DNA of 64,000 bases from an uncultured Hyphomicrobiales bacterium (lineage in GTDB: Bacteria; Pseudomonadota; Alphaproteobacteria; Rhizobiales; Ancalomicrobiaceae), in contig CAIYYN010000030.1 in the NCBI GenBank assembly GCA_903930435.1, positions 1-64,000 on the forward strand. Direction: 5' to 3'. The position numbers and the translations under genes were made by a program. The notes under the pieces are model-generated. The model made no database searches. It was not told the DNA's origin and saw only the letters and a list, made by a program, of their open reading frames with translations. Each line of letters opens with the position of its first letter. Positions within the stretch are counted from its first letter, which is position 1. This document shows positions 1 to 9,374 of this stretch, piece after piece.

Positions 1-800
1 CTGTTTCGACCCTCCAGCCAGAGAGCGACGACGAGTCCGACACCTCGATTGACCAGTTGCTGGGCGGGCGCATTGAAATCGAGCAGCCACGCAGGGGCTG
101 GCATCGAGCCGGTCTCGATGCCCTGTTTCTGGCGGCGGCGGTTCCCGACCATGCGACCGGACTGGTCGTAGATCTGGGAGCAGGTGTCGGTACGGCCGGC
201 ATGGCGGCGGCGGCCCGCGTGAGGGGTATCGATGTCCTCTTGGTCGAGCGGGAGCCGCGCGTTCTGGATCTGGCGCAGAGCAACCTCGCAAGGCCTGCCA
301 ATGCGGCATTTGCAAATCGCTGCCGGGCGATCATGGCCGATGTCACCGAACCCATGAAACTGCGCGAAGCCGCCGGACTGGGACGCGAGATCGCCACTCA
401 TGTCCTCATCAATCCGCCCTTTTTTCCGCCGCGAACCGTGCGCGCCTCGCCATCTGTGCCACGCGCAGATGCGCATGTGCTCGATGCAGGCGGACTGGAG
501 GATTGGGCGCGAACTGCCGTATCGATCCTTGAGCCGCGCGGACGTTTGACACTGATCTTTCGCGGCGACGGTCTCAGCGACGTGCTGGCGGCGCTGGCCG
601 ATCGGGTTGGCGAAATATCCATCTTTCCGCTGTTTCCCAGGGAAGGGATCGCGGCCCATCGACTGATTGTGTCCGGCGTCAAGGGCAGCCGCGCCGCGCC
701 GCGGATCTTGCCCGGAATGGTGCTGCATCCCGCTGGTTCTGCTGGCTATCTGCCGGAGCCAGATGCCATTCTCCGGGGGGAGCGCGGGCTTTACGTCTGA
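1..800 (+). CDS. tRNA1(Val) adenine-N6 methyltransferase-like protein (5' end outside window)
   Basis: This is a class I SAM-dependent methyltransferase of the TrmN6/YfiC type, which methylates an adenine next to the anticodon of a tRNA. The SAM-binding motif DLGAGVGTAGMA lies near the N-terminus and the catalytic NPPFF motif of amino-group methyltransferases follows about 95 residues later. The opening LLGGRIEIEQPRRGW block is typical of the alphaproteobacterial family. The frame is open through base 3 with no stop, so the true start is probably left of the window; a TTG at 57 is the only internal start candidate near the conserved block and lacks a good ribosome site. The exact tRNA target is inferred from the family. 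Confidence 0.8.
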   Translation, partial: VSTLQPESDDESDTSIDQLLGGRIEIEQPRRGWHRAGLDALFLAAAVPDHATGLVVDLGAGVGTAGMAAAARVRGIDVLLVEREPRVLDLAQSNLARPANAAFANRCRAIMADVTEPMKLREAAGLGREIATHVLINPPFFPPRTVRASPSVPRADAHVLDAGGLEDWARTAVSILEPRGRLTLIFRGDGLSDVLAALADRVGEISIFPLFPREGIAAHRLIVSGVKGSRAAPRILPGMVLHPAGSAGYLPEPDAILRGERGLYV

Positions 801-911
801 GCACCTGCCGGCATCGGAGATAACGCTGCAATTGTCGAATCGTTATGCGCTCGATAAGGTTCAGACTTGGGCCGGAAGCCGGTACAGCAAGTCCTTCAGG
901 GAGTTCGTCTC

Positions 912-1283
912 ATGCGTCGATCACACGCCTTCGTGTCCTTCATCTCAGCCGCAGCGCTAATGGTCCTACCCGTGCAGGCATTAGCTGATCAGATTGAAGG
1001 GCAATATTCCGGGGCTTCATCGATCGCAGGTGGCACCGGCGAATGTTGGGGCAACAATCCCGCCAGTGCAGTTGTCACGGGCGGTACCGTCACGATCCGC
1101 TACGTGGCCTATGAGGGAACACAATCGATTCTGACGGCCGATGTGCACCCGGATGGAACCTTCAGCCTCTCCCAGCCGATCAAGAACGGATCAATCAGCT
1201 ATAGCGGCAAGATCCGTGGCAACCGTCTGACGGCGCAATGGAAAGGTCCAGTATGCTACGGCACGCTGGACATGACACGCTGA
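912..1283 (+). CDS. Small exported protein of unknown function
   Basis: A 123-residue protein starts at ATG 912, preceded by AGGGAG nine bases upstream; the frame is open further 5' but without a ribosome site. Residues 1 to about 25 form a signal peptide (basic MRRSH, hydrophobic core, QALA cleavage site). The mature part is short, glycine and threonine rich, predicted mostly beta, and contains two cysteines (GECWGN, GPVCYG) that could form a disulfide in the periplasm. I do not recognise the family. The gene stands alone, 111 bases after the methyltransferase and convergent with the next gene. Confidence 0.65.
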   Translation: MRRSHAFVSFISAAALMVLPVQALADQIEGQYSGASSIAGGTGECWGNNPASAVVTGGTVTIRYVAYEGTQSILTADVHPDGTFSLSQPIKNGSISYSGKIRGNRLTAQWKGPVCYGTLDMTR

Positions 1284-1331
1284 TCCGCCAGACCAAAATT
1301 CGGCCCGCAGCAAGGAAAAGCCGCTAGCCGG

Positions 1332-2063
1332 TTACTGAATGTTGGGCTTCATCTGCGGATAGGGATCATTGGGGTCGGCAGCAGGCGGCTTGGGTCGATG
1401 CACGCGCGGCTTGTCTTCCTTCGGTGCCTGCTTGGATTTGTCATCCAGTCCGACATAGATAATCGTGCCGTCGGATACATCGATCGGAATGGTGACGGCT
1501 TCGTCAACCAATGACCAGTTCGCGCCAAAATCCGGTGCTTCAACCTGGACGGAGACGACCTTCAAGCCGCTGTAGACGACCTTCTCGCCACTGACTGCCG
1601 CAATCCTGACGGGGATATCGACCTTGCCCGCAGATCCCTTGGGTCCAGCCACGACGCGTCCGGCTGCTCCGACCCGCGCAATGATGTTGGTGCCAACTTC
1701 GTCACAATCACGTGCAACCCGCTGAACGCTCATCTGGAATTTGAGTGTATCAGGTGTCTGAGGCTTACCGGCTTCGTAGATATTTGCCGTTTCAGTGCCG
1801 AACCGGATCTCGGCATTCGGGCAAACCGCATGGGCAGCAAACTTCGGCGAAACAGCTCCGGGTGTGGCAGGTGCATCTGCCACAGGCTTCGTTCCAGGCA
1901 TCCAGTTCATGAATGTCGAGCCGATGGATGTGTCGCCACAACCGGCCAAGGCCAGCGACAGCCCCATCGCCGGCGCAGCTTTCATGAGGACAGACACAAG
2001 ACGCGCCGGCATGCGTCCCAGGTCATGGAAGCGTGTCTCTGCCGAACGAACTCTGGAAACCAT
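1332..2063 (-). CDS. Putative outer-membrane lipoprotein, unknown function
   Basis: The N-terminus ends in a lipobox, LALAGC, with the acylated cysteine at about residue 42, followed by GDTSIG, so the product should be lipid-anchored facing the periplasm. The ATG at 2063 has GAGGG six bases upstream; an internal ATG at 2012 would give a shorter, more usual signal peptide. The mature domain is about 150 residues of mixed beta character, and the tail is lysine and proline rich (KQAPKEDKPRVHRPKPP), perhaps a linker contacting peptidoglycan. No enzymatic motif is visible. It is transcribed divergently from ispH across a 312-base gap. Confidence 0.65.
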   Translation of the reverse strand: MVSRVRSAETRFHDLGRMPARLVSVLMKAAPAMGLSLALAGCGDTSIGSTFMNWMPGTKPVADAPATPGAVSPKFAAHAVCPNAEIRFGTETANIYEAGKPQTPDTLKFQMSVQRVARDCDEVGTNIIARVGAAGRVVAGPKGSAGKVDIPVRIAAVSGEKVVYSGLKVVSVQVEAPDFGANWSLVDEAVTIPIDVSDGTIIYVGLDDKSKQAPKEDKPRVHRPKPPAADPNDPYPQMKPNIQ

Positions 2064-2375
2064 GGAAGACCCTCAGATATAAACCCGGAGACGCAATCGC
2101 TTCCGCGTAGTCCCCCGGAAGTGATGACGCAACTGCAATTGTCTATAGCAGGTGCATAGTCAGGAACAAATGCCCTGATGTTCCCTTCGAATCAATGAAC
2201 ATTGACGGGAATGTGGCCATTGAAAGCAGATCCCGCACTGTCCGACGATAAACTCGTGCGAAAGCGGGTTTCCGGGATAGCCAATTTGTGGAATAGGGTA
2301 TTGCGTGTGTAGGCTGAGGGACATGCTTGGCTGCGATAGGCTCATCCGTAACTGAAAACGATCAAACCGCTGACA
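2064..2375. other. Divergent intergenic region, lipoprotein / ispH
   Basis: This 312-base gap must hold the promoters of the minus-strand lipoprotein gene and of the ispH-thrB-rnhA operon. I see no tRNA, no strong terminator and no operator I can name. The ATG of ispH has no clear Shine-Dalgarno sequence in front of it (AAACCGCTGACA). Confidence 0.4.
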
Positions 2376-3374
2376 ATGACGAAACCGCCGCTCGATATTT
2401 TCCTGGCCGCCCCGCGCGGCTTTTGTGCCGGTGTCGACCGGGCAATCCAGATTGTCGAACTGGCGCTGGAGAAATACGGTGCGCCGGTCTATGTCCGGCA
2501 CGAGATCGTGCACAATCGGTTTGTCGTGGAAAGCTTGAAGCGCAAGGGTGCAGTCTTTGTCGAGGAACTCGACGAAGTGCCCGACGGCAACAGCCCCGTC
2601 ATCTTTTCCGCCCATGGCGTACCCAAAACGGTCCCTGCCGAGGCCAGCCGTCGCAACCTCTTCCCGCTCGACGCGACCTGCCCGCTGGTCACCAAGGTGC
2701 ATCGCGAGGCGGAAATTCACCTGAAGCGCGGACGGCACGTGCTGCTGATCGGCCATGCCGGACACCCGGAAGTAATTGGCACCATGGGGCAGTTGCCGGA
2801 AGGCACGGTGACGTTGGTCGAGACGGAAGCCGATGTCGCGCGCCTCGCGTTTCCCGAGGGGACCGTCCTCTCCTATACAACACAGACGACTCTCTCGGTT
2901 GACGACACGGCAGGGATCGTTGAAGCCCTGACGACCCGGTTCCCGGACATTGTCGGCCCCCACAAGCAGGACATCTGCTACGCGACGACCAATCGTCAGG
3001 AGGCCGTCAAGGGCATCGCTGGCAAGGTCGACGCGCTGATCGTGGTTGGCGCGCCGAACTCCTCGAACTCGCTCCGGCTGCGCGAAGTCGCGGAGCGGCA
3101 AGGCTGCCCGATTTCGGTTCTGATCCAGCGGGCGCATGAAATCGACTGGACTGTTTTCGGCGGGATTCGCAGGCTGGCCATTTCAGCGGGAGCCTCTGCG
3201 CCAGAGGTGCTCGTGGAAGAAGTCATCGCTGCCTTTGCCGAGCGGTTCGAGATCCAGCTTGAAGAGGTCCGCAGCGCCGAGGAATCCATCGTATTCAATC
3301 TGCCGCGCGAATTGCGGGATGTAGCGATGAACAGGATCGGTTCCCTGCTTCAGACAACTCAGCCCACGGAGTAA
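2376..3374 (+). CDS. ispH: 4-hydroxy-3-methylbut-2-enyl diphosphate reductase
   Basis: IspH (LytB) carries out the last step of the MEP isoprenoid pathway, reducing HMBPP to IPP and DMAPP with a 4Fe-4S cluster. The three cluster cysteines are in their conserved contexts: C17 in GFCAGV, C102 in DATCPLV and C201 in [10 protein letters not shown]. The substrate-binding histidines H46 (EIVHN) and H80 (SAHG) are present, as is SSNSLRL near residue 230. Length 332 matches the family. It is the first gene of an operon with thrB, which begins three bases after its stop codon. ispE of the same pathway lies elsewhere in this window. Confidence 0.97.
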   Translation: MTKPPLDIFLAAPRGFCAGVDRAIQIVELALEKYGAPVYVRHEIVHNRFVVESLKRKGAVFVEELDEVPDGNSPVIFSAHGVPKTVPAEASRRNLFPLDATCPLVTKVHREAEIHLKRGRHVLLIGHAGHPEVIGTMGQLPEGTVTLVETEADVARLAFPEGTVLSYTTQTTLSVDDTAGIVEALTTRFPDIVGPHKQDICYATTNRQEAVKGIAGKVDALIVVGAPNSSNSLRLREVAERQGCPISVLIQRAHEIDWTVFGGIRRLAISAGASAPEVLVEEVIAAFAERFEIQLEEVRSAEESIVFNLPRELRDVAMNRIGSLLQTTQPTE

Positions 3375-3377
3375 GGA

Positions 3378-4361
3378 ATGGCCGTTTATACCGATGTCCC
3401 GGACGACCAGTTGGCAGACTTCATCGCCGACTACGGCATTGGCGACATTGTATCGTTCAAGGGCATCGCGGAAGGTGTCGAGAACTCCAACTTTCTCCTG
3501 AAGACAACGGTCGGCACCTACATCCTGACGCTCTATGAAAAGCGCGTGGACGCCAATGACCTGCCGTTTTTTCTCGGGTTGATGGAGCATTTGGCTGCAA
3601 AAGGCATCTCCTGCCCACTTCCCCTGAAGACAACCTCGGGCCAGATGATCGGTACGCTTGCCGGGCGTCCTGCCGCCGTGATCACGTTTCTGGAAGGTAT
3701 CTGGCATCGTCATCCAACCGAGATCCATGCGGGCGCTGTCGGTGATGCGCTTGCCCGGTTTCATCTGGCCGGACAGGGCTTTCAATTGACGCGCCGCAAT
3801 GCGCTCGATCGGTCGGCCTGGCGTCCGCTGTTTGACCGATGCAATGGGCGGGCTGATGAGGTGGCAACCGGTCTTGAGGCAGAGATTGCCAGAGAACTGG
3901 GGACATTCGAGGCCGATTGGCCCGCCGATCTTCCGTCCGGTGTGATCCATGCGGATCTCTTCCCCGATAACGTCTTCTTTCTCGGCGATACGCTCTCCGG
4001 ATTGATCGACTTCTATTTTGCCTGCAATGATGCCTTTGCCTATGACCTCGGGATCTGTCTGAATTCCTGGTGCTTCAACGAGAATGGCAGCTACAATCTC
4101 GACAAGGGACGCGCGATGTTGATGGCCTATGACGCCGTTCGTCCGCTGTCACCGGCGGAATGGGCCGCTCTGCCGCTTTTGTGCCGTGGCTCCTCGATGC
4201 GGTTTTTGCTGACGCGGCTCTATGATTGGCTGAACGTCCCCAAAGGCGCGCTCGTTCGTCCCAAGGACCCGCTTGAATATCGTCACAAGCTTCAATTCCA
4301 CCGCATGATCCGCGACGTGACGGACTACGGCGTCTCCAGCGACATGGTCAAACGGGCATGA
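3378..4361 (+). CDS. thrB: Homoserine kinase, ThrB type II (APH fold)
   Basis: The product phosphorylates homoserine to O-phosphohomoserine, the substrate of threonine synthase (thrC is near 24 kb). It belongs to the choline/aminoglycoside kinase fold used by many alphaproteobacteria, not the GHMP type of E. coli. The catalytic loop HADLFPDN spans residues 191-198 and the metal-binding aspartate is D211 in IDFYFACND. Length 327 is normal. The ribosome site (AAGGA) overlaps the ispH stop, and the last bases ATGA are shared with the rnhA start, so ispH, thrB and rnhA are translationally coupled. This gene order is common in Hyphomicrobiales. Confidence 0.95.
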   Translation: MAVYTDVPDDQLADFIADYGIGDIVSFKGIAEGVENSNFLLKTTVGTYILTLYEKRVDANDLPFFLGLMEHLAAKGISCPLPLKTTSGQMIGTLAGRPAAVITFLEGIWHRHPTEIHAGAVGDALARFHLAGQGFQLTRRNALDRSAWRPLFDRCNGRADEVATGLEAEIARELGTFEADWPADLPSGVIHADLFPDNVFFLGDTLSGLIDFYFACNDAFAYDLGICLNSWCFNENGSYNLDKGRAMLMAYDAVRPLSPAEWAALPLLCRGSSMRFLLTRLYDWLNVPKGALVRPKDPLEYRHKLQFHRMIRDVTDYGVSSDMVKRA

Positions 4362-4849
4362 CAACCACAGTTGCGGACGCCAGGAGCGATGGCGGAACGA
4401 CAAAGGCAGCCAACCGCGTCGAGATTTTCACCGACGGGGCCTGCTCGGGTAATCCCGGTCCCGGCGGTTGGGGCGCAATCCTGCGGTATCGCGGCACGAC
4501 GCGTGAACTCTGCGGCGGCGAGGCGGACACGACGAACAACCGCATGGAATTGCTCGCGGCCATCTCGGCGCTCGAAGCCTTGACCCGGCCCTGCGCGATC
4601 GATCTCTACACCGACAGCAATTACCTGCGCGGTGGCATTACCCAATGGGTCCATGGCTGGGTCCGCAACGGTTGGAAGACCGCCGACAAGAAACCGGTCA
4701 AGAATGTCGACCTCTGGCAGCGCCTGATCGCGGCCCGCGACCGGCACGACATTACCTGGCATTGGGTCAAGGGACATGCGGGCCACGCCGAAAATGAGCG
4801 CGCCGACGAACTGGCACGCGAGGGCATGCAGCCATTTAAATCAATTTAG
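4358..4849 (+). CDS. rnhA: Ribonuclease HI
   Basis: RNase HI degrades the RNA strand of RNA-DNA hybrids during replication and R-loop removal. The DEDD metal-binding residues are visible: D26 in [12 protein letters not shown]64 in NNRMEL, D86 in YTDSNYL and D150 in NERADEL, together with H140 in WVKGHAGH. The protein is 163 residues, with about 18 extra residues before the first strand compared with E. coli; a shorter start is possible but the ATGA overlap with thrB favours this one. It ends the ispH-thrB-rnhA operon. Confidence 0.95.
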   Translation: MTTTVADARSDGGTTKAANRVEIFTDGACSGNPGPGGWGAILRYRGTTRELCGGEADTTNNRMELLAAISALEALTRPCAIDLYTDSNYLRGGITQWVHGWVRNGWKTADKKPVKNVDLWQRLIAARDRHDITWHWVKGHAGHAENERADELAREGMQPFKSI

Positions 4850-4935
4850 GTCATCAACCGGACTACGGATTGATCTCTCTCAAGGTGTCAGCTACGGATT
4901 CTGCAACGCTCGCATCCAGCAAAAAGGATGCAGCA

Positions 4936-5772
4936 ATGGAGAAATCGCCTATGACATCGCAAATCGGGTCATCTCCGCTCCCTGATATCAGCAGCGCTTC
5001 GGTCAAGCGCAGCGATGAGCCGCAAATCCGCGCCATATCGGTCGACGATATCTCGGAGTCACTGTCCGCTGGCATGCGCGATTTTCGCGCCGCTCCACTG
5101 TTTGGGCTCGCATTTGGGGCAGCCTGTGCGATTAGCGGCGCAGTGCTCGTCAACATCGCCGACAATTTCGGTCTCGTCTACCTGACCTATCCCGTGATTG
5201 CCGGCTTTGCCCTGATCGCCCCGTCTGCTGCCGTCGGGTTTTATGAAATCAGCCGACGCCTTGAAAAGGGTGAACCTGCCAGCCCCGGTTCCGTGCTGGC
5301 AACGATCTTGCGCGAAGGCGGCAAGGAACTCGGGTTCATGGCTTTGGTGGGCCTGTTTTGTCTGTTGACCTGGCTCTACAGCGCCGGGTTCCTCTACGCT
5401 CTGTTTTTCGGCCTGCAACCCGCAGACCTCGGCGATATAATCGGCAACGCAGTCGCAACGCCGCGCGGACTTGTGTTCCTGCTGGTCGGCAATGCCGTTG
5501 GCGGCATCATGGCCATGCTGCTGTTTTCAATTTCAGTGGTGTCCTACCCGCTCCTGCTCGATCGCAACGTGGATTTCGTGACCGCGATGATCACATCGGT
5601 CCGGGTTGTACAGGCATCCCCGGGTCCGATGATCGGCTGGGGCATCTTTCTGGCGACACTCACCGCGATTGCGTCGCTGCCGATGTTCCTGGGCCTGATT
5701 GTCGTATTGCCGGTCCTCGGACACGCAACATGGCACCTCTATCGCCGGGCCGTGGTACGCACGACGGATTGA
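4936..5772 (+). CDS. DUF2189 integral membrane protein
   Basis: A 278-residue inner-membrane protein of the DUF2189 family (function unknown). After about 65 soluble residues there are roughly six hydrophobic segments (near 65-85, 95-115, 145-170, 190-215, 230-255 and 255-275), and a conserved ISRRLEKGE loop follows the second. The ATG at 4936 is preceded by AAGGA at seven bases; an upstream TTG at 4870 would add 22 residues but has a poor site. It follows rnhA by 86 bases and may be part of the same transcript. It is convergent with the L,D-transpeptidase gene. Confidence 0.8.
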   Translation: MEKSPMTSQIGSSPLPDISSASVKRSDEPQIRAISVDDISESLSAGMRDFRAAPLFGLAFGAACAISGAVLVNIADNFGLVYLTYPVIAGFALIAPSAAVGFYEISRRLEKGEPASPGSVLATILREGGKELGFMALVGLFCLLTWLYSAGFLYALFFGLQPADLGDIIGNAVATPRGLVFLLVGNAVGGIMAMLLFSISVVSYPLLLDRNVDFVTAMITSVRVVQASPGPMIGWGIFLATLTAIASLPMFLGLIVVLPVLGHATWHLYRRAVVRTTD

Positions 5773-5797
5773 CCTGCCTTCGCCCGAAGCCTGAGGC

Positions 5798-6613
5798 TCA
5801 GAGCACGATGACCTTCGTGCCAACCTTCACGCGCTCGTAGAGGTCTTCAACATCTTCGTTACGCATGCGGATGCAACCCGACGATACAGCATGTCCGATA
5901 GTCCAGGGTTCGCTAGTGCCGTGAATGCGATATTCGGTCGAGCCGAGATAAAGCGCCCGGGCGCCGAGCGGATTGTTCGGGCCTCCGTCCATGTGATGCG
6001 GCAATTTGGGCTGACGCTTGAGCATGGCTTCCGGCGGCGTCCAGTCGGGCCACTCAGCCTTGCGCGTAACAGTATGTTCGCCCGCCCATTCGAAGCCCGG
6101 GCGTCCAACCCCCACGCCATAGCGCAAGGCCCGCCCACCCGTCTCGACGAGATAGAGGTGCCGCTCGCTGGTATTGATGACCAGCGTTCCGGGCTTGTAG
6201 GGGCCGCTATAGGCAACCTCCGTCGGCAAGAACTCCGGAGCCGTATGTGTTCGCGACGCTTCGTCTGGATCGGCATTGGCGACATGCGTCAAACGCGATC
6301 CGTCACTCTGTGGATTGAGGACCTGCATTCCCCGTTGGACTGACGTCTCCAAAGGTTGCGGTCGCGCGCCAGCCTGGGGCGGCGGAGCGCGCCACAAACC
6401 GATCGGTGCTTCATGCGGATATTGTGCGACTGGCGGTGTCGTCACCACATCACGGTAATTGGCCGGGCGCAGTTGCGTGATCCACGGCTCGGTCAAATCC
6501 GGCGATAGCACCAGCGGAGGCGGCGCAAAAACATCGCTCCCGGCAAAGGCCGCGCTTGCGCCAGCCAGAAACATGCTGACGCCCGTCAGTACCAGACCTT
6601 TTGTGACACGCAT
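5798..6613 (-). CDS. L,D-transpeptidase (YkuD domain), exported
   Basis: The enzyme forms 3-3 cross-links or attaches proteins to peptidoglycan in the periplasm. A signal peptide covers residues 1-24 (MRVTKGLVLTG...AAFAG). A variable linker of about 115 residues follows, then the YkuD catalytic domain starting at GTLVINTSERHLYLV. The catalytic motif is complete: H231 in HGTSEP, H241, and S245-G246-C247-I-R249 in SSGCIRMRN, with C247 the nucleophile. GPNNPLGARALYLG is also typical of the family. The gene ends the minus-strand side of a convergent pair with the DUF2189 gene. The partner substrate cannot be told. Confidence 0.93.
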   Translation of the reverse strand: MRVTKGLVLTGVSMFLAGASAAFAGSDVFAPPPLVLSPDLTEPWITQLRPANYRDVVTTPPVAQYPHEAPIGLWRAPPPQAGARPQPLETSVQRGMQVLNPQSDGSRLTHVANADPDEASRTHTAPEFLPTEVAYSGPYKPGTLVINTSERHLYLVETGGRALRYGVGVGRPGFEWAGEHTVTRKAEWPDWTPPEAMLKRQPKLPHHMDGGPNNPLGARALYLGSTEYRIHGTSEPWTIGHAVSSGCIRMRNEDVEDLYERVKVGTKVIVL

Positions 6614-6979
6614 GTTCTCAGAACCCGATCTTCACTCAACGAAACGGGATCGCGCATCCATGAAGCCGCTGCCGACACCCTGCCTGCAATCTCCGGCAAG
6701 ATGGAAAATAACTGGTAAAAGTCGTTGGTTAACGATTTGTAATTCCCGATGCATAATAAACATGGTTATCAGATGATAAATGCGATGGTTTAAATCTTCA
6801 GTTTTAAATCATTAACTTAAACTCGCTATGGATTGTATTTATGCGATTGATAACAAAGGCTGACTATTAGGAAAACAATTATATCGCCAAAAAATGGTAA
6901 GCAAAAAGGAATTTTTAATTCTGCATATGTAACGTGATCGATCAGAACGATACCACTCCAACGGGGTCGAGCGGGTTCC
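6614..6979. other. AT-rich divergent region, L,D-transpeptidase / cheZ-1
   Basis: This 366-base gap is markedly richer in A+T (about 6700-6940) than the coding sequence. It must carry the promoters of both flanking genes. A GTTAACGATT motif at 6728-6737 recurs upstream of the tipF-like gene (48083-48092). No RNA gene or terminator is apparent. Confidence 0.4.
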
Positions 6980-7696
6980 ATGTCGCAAGTGAAAAAAATC
7001 TTCAGAGTCGAGGCCGTCTCCCGGTTTGATCAGGTTGGAACACCCGTGGTCAGTGGCGATGCGGATGCACGTCATCGCGAGTTGATGGAAGAACTGGCCA
7101 GCCTGAAGAAGATCATTCAGCCGACGCAGGAATTCAGCGAGCAGGCCATTGCCCAGATCCGCAAGGATCACGAAGAGGCAATGAAGATCAAATACGAACT
7201 CGAATCCATGTATGAAGCCATCAGCAAGACAAAGCGCGAAATTGCAACGCTGCATGTGTCGGGCTGCAATGGTCATGAACTGAGCCGCGTGACGGACGAA
7301 CTGGATGCTGTTGTCGGCGGGACCGAACAGGCGACAGAAACCATTCTTGAGGCAGCCGAGATTATCGATGACCGCTCGAACAGCCTGACGGCGGCGCTGA
7401 CGGGGCTCAATCGCGGCCTCGCGCAGGATATTCAAGACAATATTGTCCTGGTCTTCGAAGCCTGCAACTTCCAGGACCTGACGGGTCAACGCATCACCAA
7501 GGTCGTCAACACGCTCCGCTTTGTCGAAGAGCGCATCGTCAAGATGATGGAAATCTGGGGCGGCGCTGAGAAGTTCAAGGACATCGAGGTCGAGCTTGAG
7601 CACCGCATGGGTGATCAGGGCCTCCTCAATGGACCATCCCTGAACTCGGATATGGATATCGCGTCGCAAGACGATATCGACGCGCTCTTCAATTGA
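6980..7696 (+). CDS. CheZ-type protein phosphatase (paralogue 1)
   Basis: The C-terminal half matches the CheZ four-helix domain that dephosphorylates CheY-P. The catalytic pair is D166 and Q170 within NFQDLTGQR, equivalent to D143 and Q147 of E. coli CheZ. The extreme C-terminus, SQDDIDALFN, is the CheY-binding tail. The first 100 residues are helical and charged, probably coiled coil. At 238 residues it is close to the family length. It is not next to any chemotaxis gene; its neighbours are an L,D-transpeptidase and tag. A second paralogue lies at 49.9 kb beside cheY, so this copy may serve a different response regulator (inference). Confidence 0.8.
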   Translation: MSQVKKIFRVEAVSRFDQVGTPVVSGDADARHRELMEELASLKKIIQPTQEFSEQAIAQIRKDHEEAMKIKYELESMYEAISKTKREIATLHVSGCNGHELSRVTDELDAVVGGTEQATETILEAAEIIDDRSNSLTAALTGLNRGLAQDIQDNIVLVFEACNFQDLTGQRITKVVNTLRFVEERIVKMMEIWGGAEKFKDIEVELEHRMGDQGLLNGPSLNSDMDIASQDDIDALFN

Positions 7697-7744
7697 CGAA
7701 TAGCTGTCGGCATGATCCAACCGCTTCAAGATGGAGCGCAGGAT

Positions 7745-8389
7745 ATGCCGGAGCAGGAAACACCCAAAGGCCTCATACGCGACCTTGACGGGCGATGCCG
7801 TTGTAGCTGGTGCGCGGGTGATGCCGGATATCAGGCCTACCATGACACCGAATGGGGCCGACCGGTCACCGATGATCGGCGACTGTTTGAAAAGCTGTGT
7901 CTGGAAGGCTTTCAATCCGGGCTATCCTGGCTGACAATCCTCAGAAAGCGTGAGAATTTTCGCAAGGCCTTCGCCAATTTCGAGCCGGACATCGTGGCTG
8001 CCTTTGGGGAAAGCGATGTCGAGCGCCTGTTGGGCGATGCTGGCATCGTGCGTCACGGCGGCAAGATCCGCTCCACCATCAACAATGCCGCACGAGCCCT
8101 CGAACTGAAGGCAGAATTCGGCTCGCTGGCTGCCTATTTCTGGCGGTTTGAGCCACCGGTCGAAAGCTTGCCGGAAACGTTTGATTGGGACAGCCTTCGG
8201 GCAGCAACGACATCGCCCCAGTCGATCGCGCTCTCCAAAGATCTCAAAAAACGCGGCTGGTCATTTGTTGGGCCAACGACGATGCAGGCCTTGATGCAGG
8301 CCATGGGCCTCGTCAATCATCATATTGCAGGCTGCTGGGTCCGCGACGAAGTCGACACAATCAGGGCATCGCTGGCTCGTCCGTGGTGA
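7745..8389 (+). CDS. tag: DNA-3-methyladenine glycosylase I
   Basis: Tag removes 3-methyladenine from alkylated DNA at the start of base excision repair. Family landmarks are CRCSWCAGD and YHDTEWGRPV near the N-terminus, LEGFQSGLSWLTILRKRE, and NHHIAGCW near the C-terminus; the Cys/His set binds the structural zinc. The ATG at 7745 has GGAG eight bases upstream and is preferred to an in-frame ATG at 7712, giving 214 residues, which fits the family. It begins 48 bases after cheZ-1 and may be cotranscribed with it, and is convergent with hisG. Confidence 0.94.
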   Translation: MPEQETPKGLIRDLDGRCRCSWCAGDAGYQAYHDTEWGRPVTDDRRLFEKLCLEGFQSGLSWLTILRKRENFRKAFANFEPDIVAAFGESDVERLLGDAGIVRHGGKIRSTINNAARALELKAEFGSLAAYFWRFEPPVESLPETFDWDSLRAATTSPQSIALSKDLKKRGWSFVGPTTMQALMQAMGLVNHHIAGCWVRDEVDTIRASLARPW

Positions 8390-8396
8390 GCGAGAC

Positions 8397-9374
8397 TCAC
8401 CCCGCGAGCCGGGCATCCAGTGCATCGGCAAGCGCGTTGCTCGATGAAAACACATAGTCCAGCGTCGACACGGTCACGACATCGGCCCCGAACTGACGCA
8501 GCACCTTCGCAATCTCGGCCGTTTTCCGGATCGGTGCATGCAGTGTCAGAACAGAACCGCGCCGCGCCTCATAGCCAAAGGGCAAGGTCGCGCCAAGGCT
8601 CGTCACGGCAGCTGCAACTTCGGCAAAATTGGTCACAACCGCCCGGATTTCCCGCACGGACCGCGCGGCACTTTCGGCTGAAATCCGGTCCAGTATCGAG
8701 CGGGCCTCGGCGCGGGCCGTGGGCGACCAGTCCGCCCCGAGCGAGGCGACAAGGTTGGCTTGCGACTTCAGGATCACGCCGTCAGACAGGATCTTCAGAT
8801 TGTTTGCCGCGAGCGTCGCGCCCGTCGTCGTGATATCGACGATGGCTTCCGCTGCCCCGGAAGCCGGTGCCCCCTCGGTCGCCCCCAAGCTCTCGACGAT
8901 CCGGTAATCGGTAATGCCGTTGACGGCAAAGAACCGGCGCGTCAAATGCACATATTTCGTCGCGATCCGCAGTTGCGCGCCGTGACGCGCCCGGTAATCC
9001 GCCGTGATATCGGAGAGATCCGCCATGGTGCCAACGTCGATCCAGGCCATCGGCACGGCAACGACGACATCAGCAAAACCAAAGCCAAGTTCGGTGACCA
9101 GATGCACCTTGTCGTCGTGATGAGCGATATTCTCATGCACGAGATTGAGACCGGTGATGCCCATGTGGACATTGCCGGCGCTCAATTCCCTGGAAATCTC
9201 GGACGCCGACAGGAACGCCACTTCCACGCCCGGCAGGCCGCCGAGTTCACCGCGATAATTCCGAGCCCCGCCCGGCTGCAACACCGAGAGCCCGGCGCGC
9301 TTGAAAAACGCGTTGGTATCTTCCTGCATGCGTCCCTTGGAGGGGATGGCAATGATGAGATGGCTATCGGTCAT
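8397..9374 (-). CDS. hisG: ATP phosphoribosyltransferase, catalytic subunit
   Basis: HisG condenses ATP and PRPP in the first step of histidine synthesis. The family pattern is seen in LIIAIPSKGRMQED at the start, GITGLNLVHEN near residue 95, and the PRPP-binding region AIVDITTTGATLAANNLKIL near 180. It is 325 residues, longer than the compact HisG-S of Bacillus but usual for Hyphomicrobiales, and works with HisZ. The ATG at 9374 shares one base with the hisZ stop (TGATG); a GTG one codon earlier is also possible. It is last in the minus-strand order hisS, hisZ, hisG. Confidence 0.93.
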   Translation of the reverse strand: MTDSHLIIAIPSKGRMQEDTNAFFKRAGLSVLQPGGARNYRGELGGLPGVEVAFLSASEISRELSAGNVHMGITGLNLVHENIAHHDDKVHLVTELGFGFADVVVAVPMAWIDVGTMADLSDITADYRARHGAQLRIATKYVHLTRRFFAVNGITDYRIVESLGATEGAPASGAAEAIVDITTTGATLAANNLKILSDGVILKSQANLVASLGADWSPTARAEARSILDRISAESAARSVREIRAVVTNFAEVAAAVTSLGATLPFGYEARRGSVLTLHAPIRKTAEIAKVLRQFGADVVTVSTLDYVFSSSNALADALDARLAG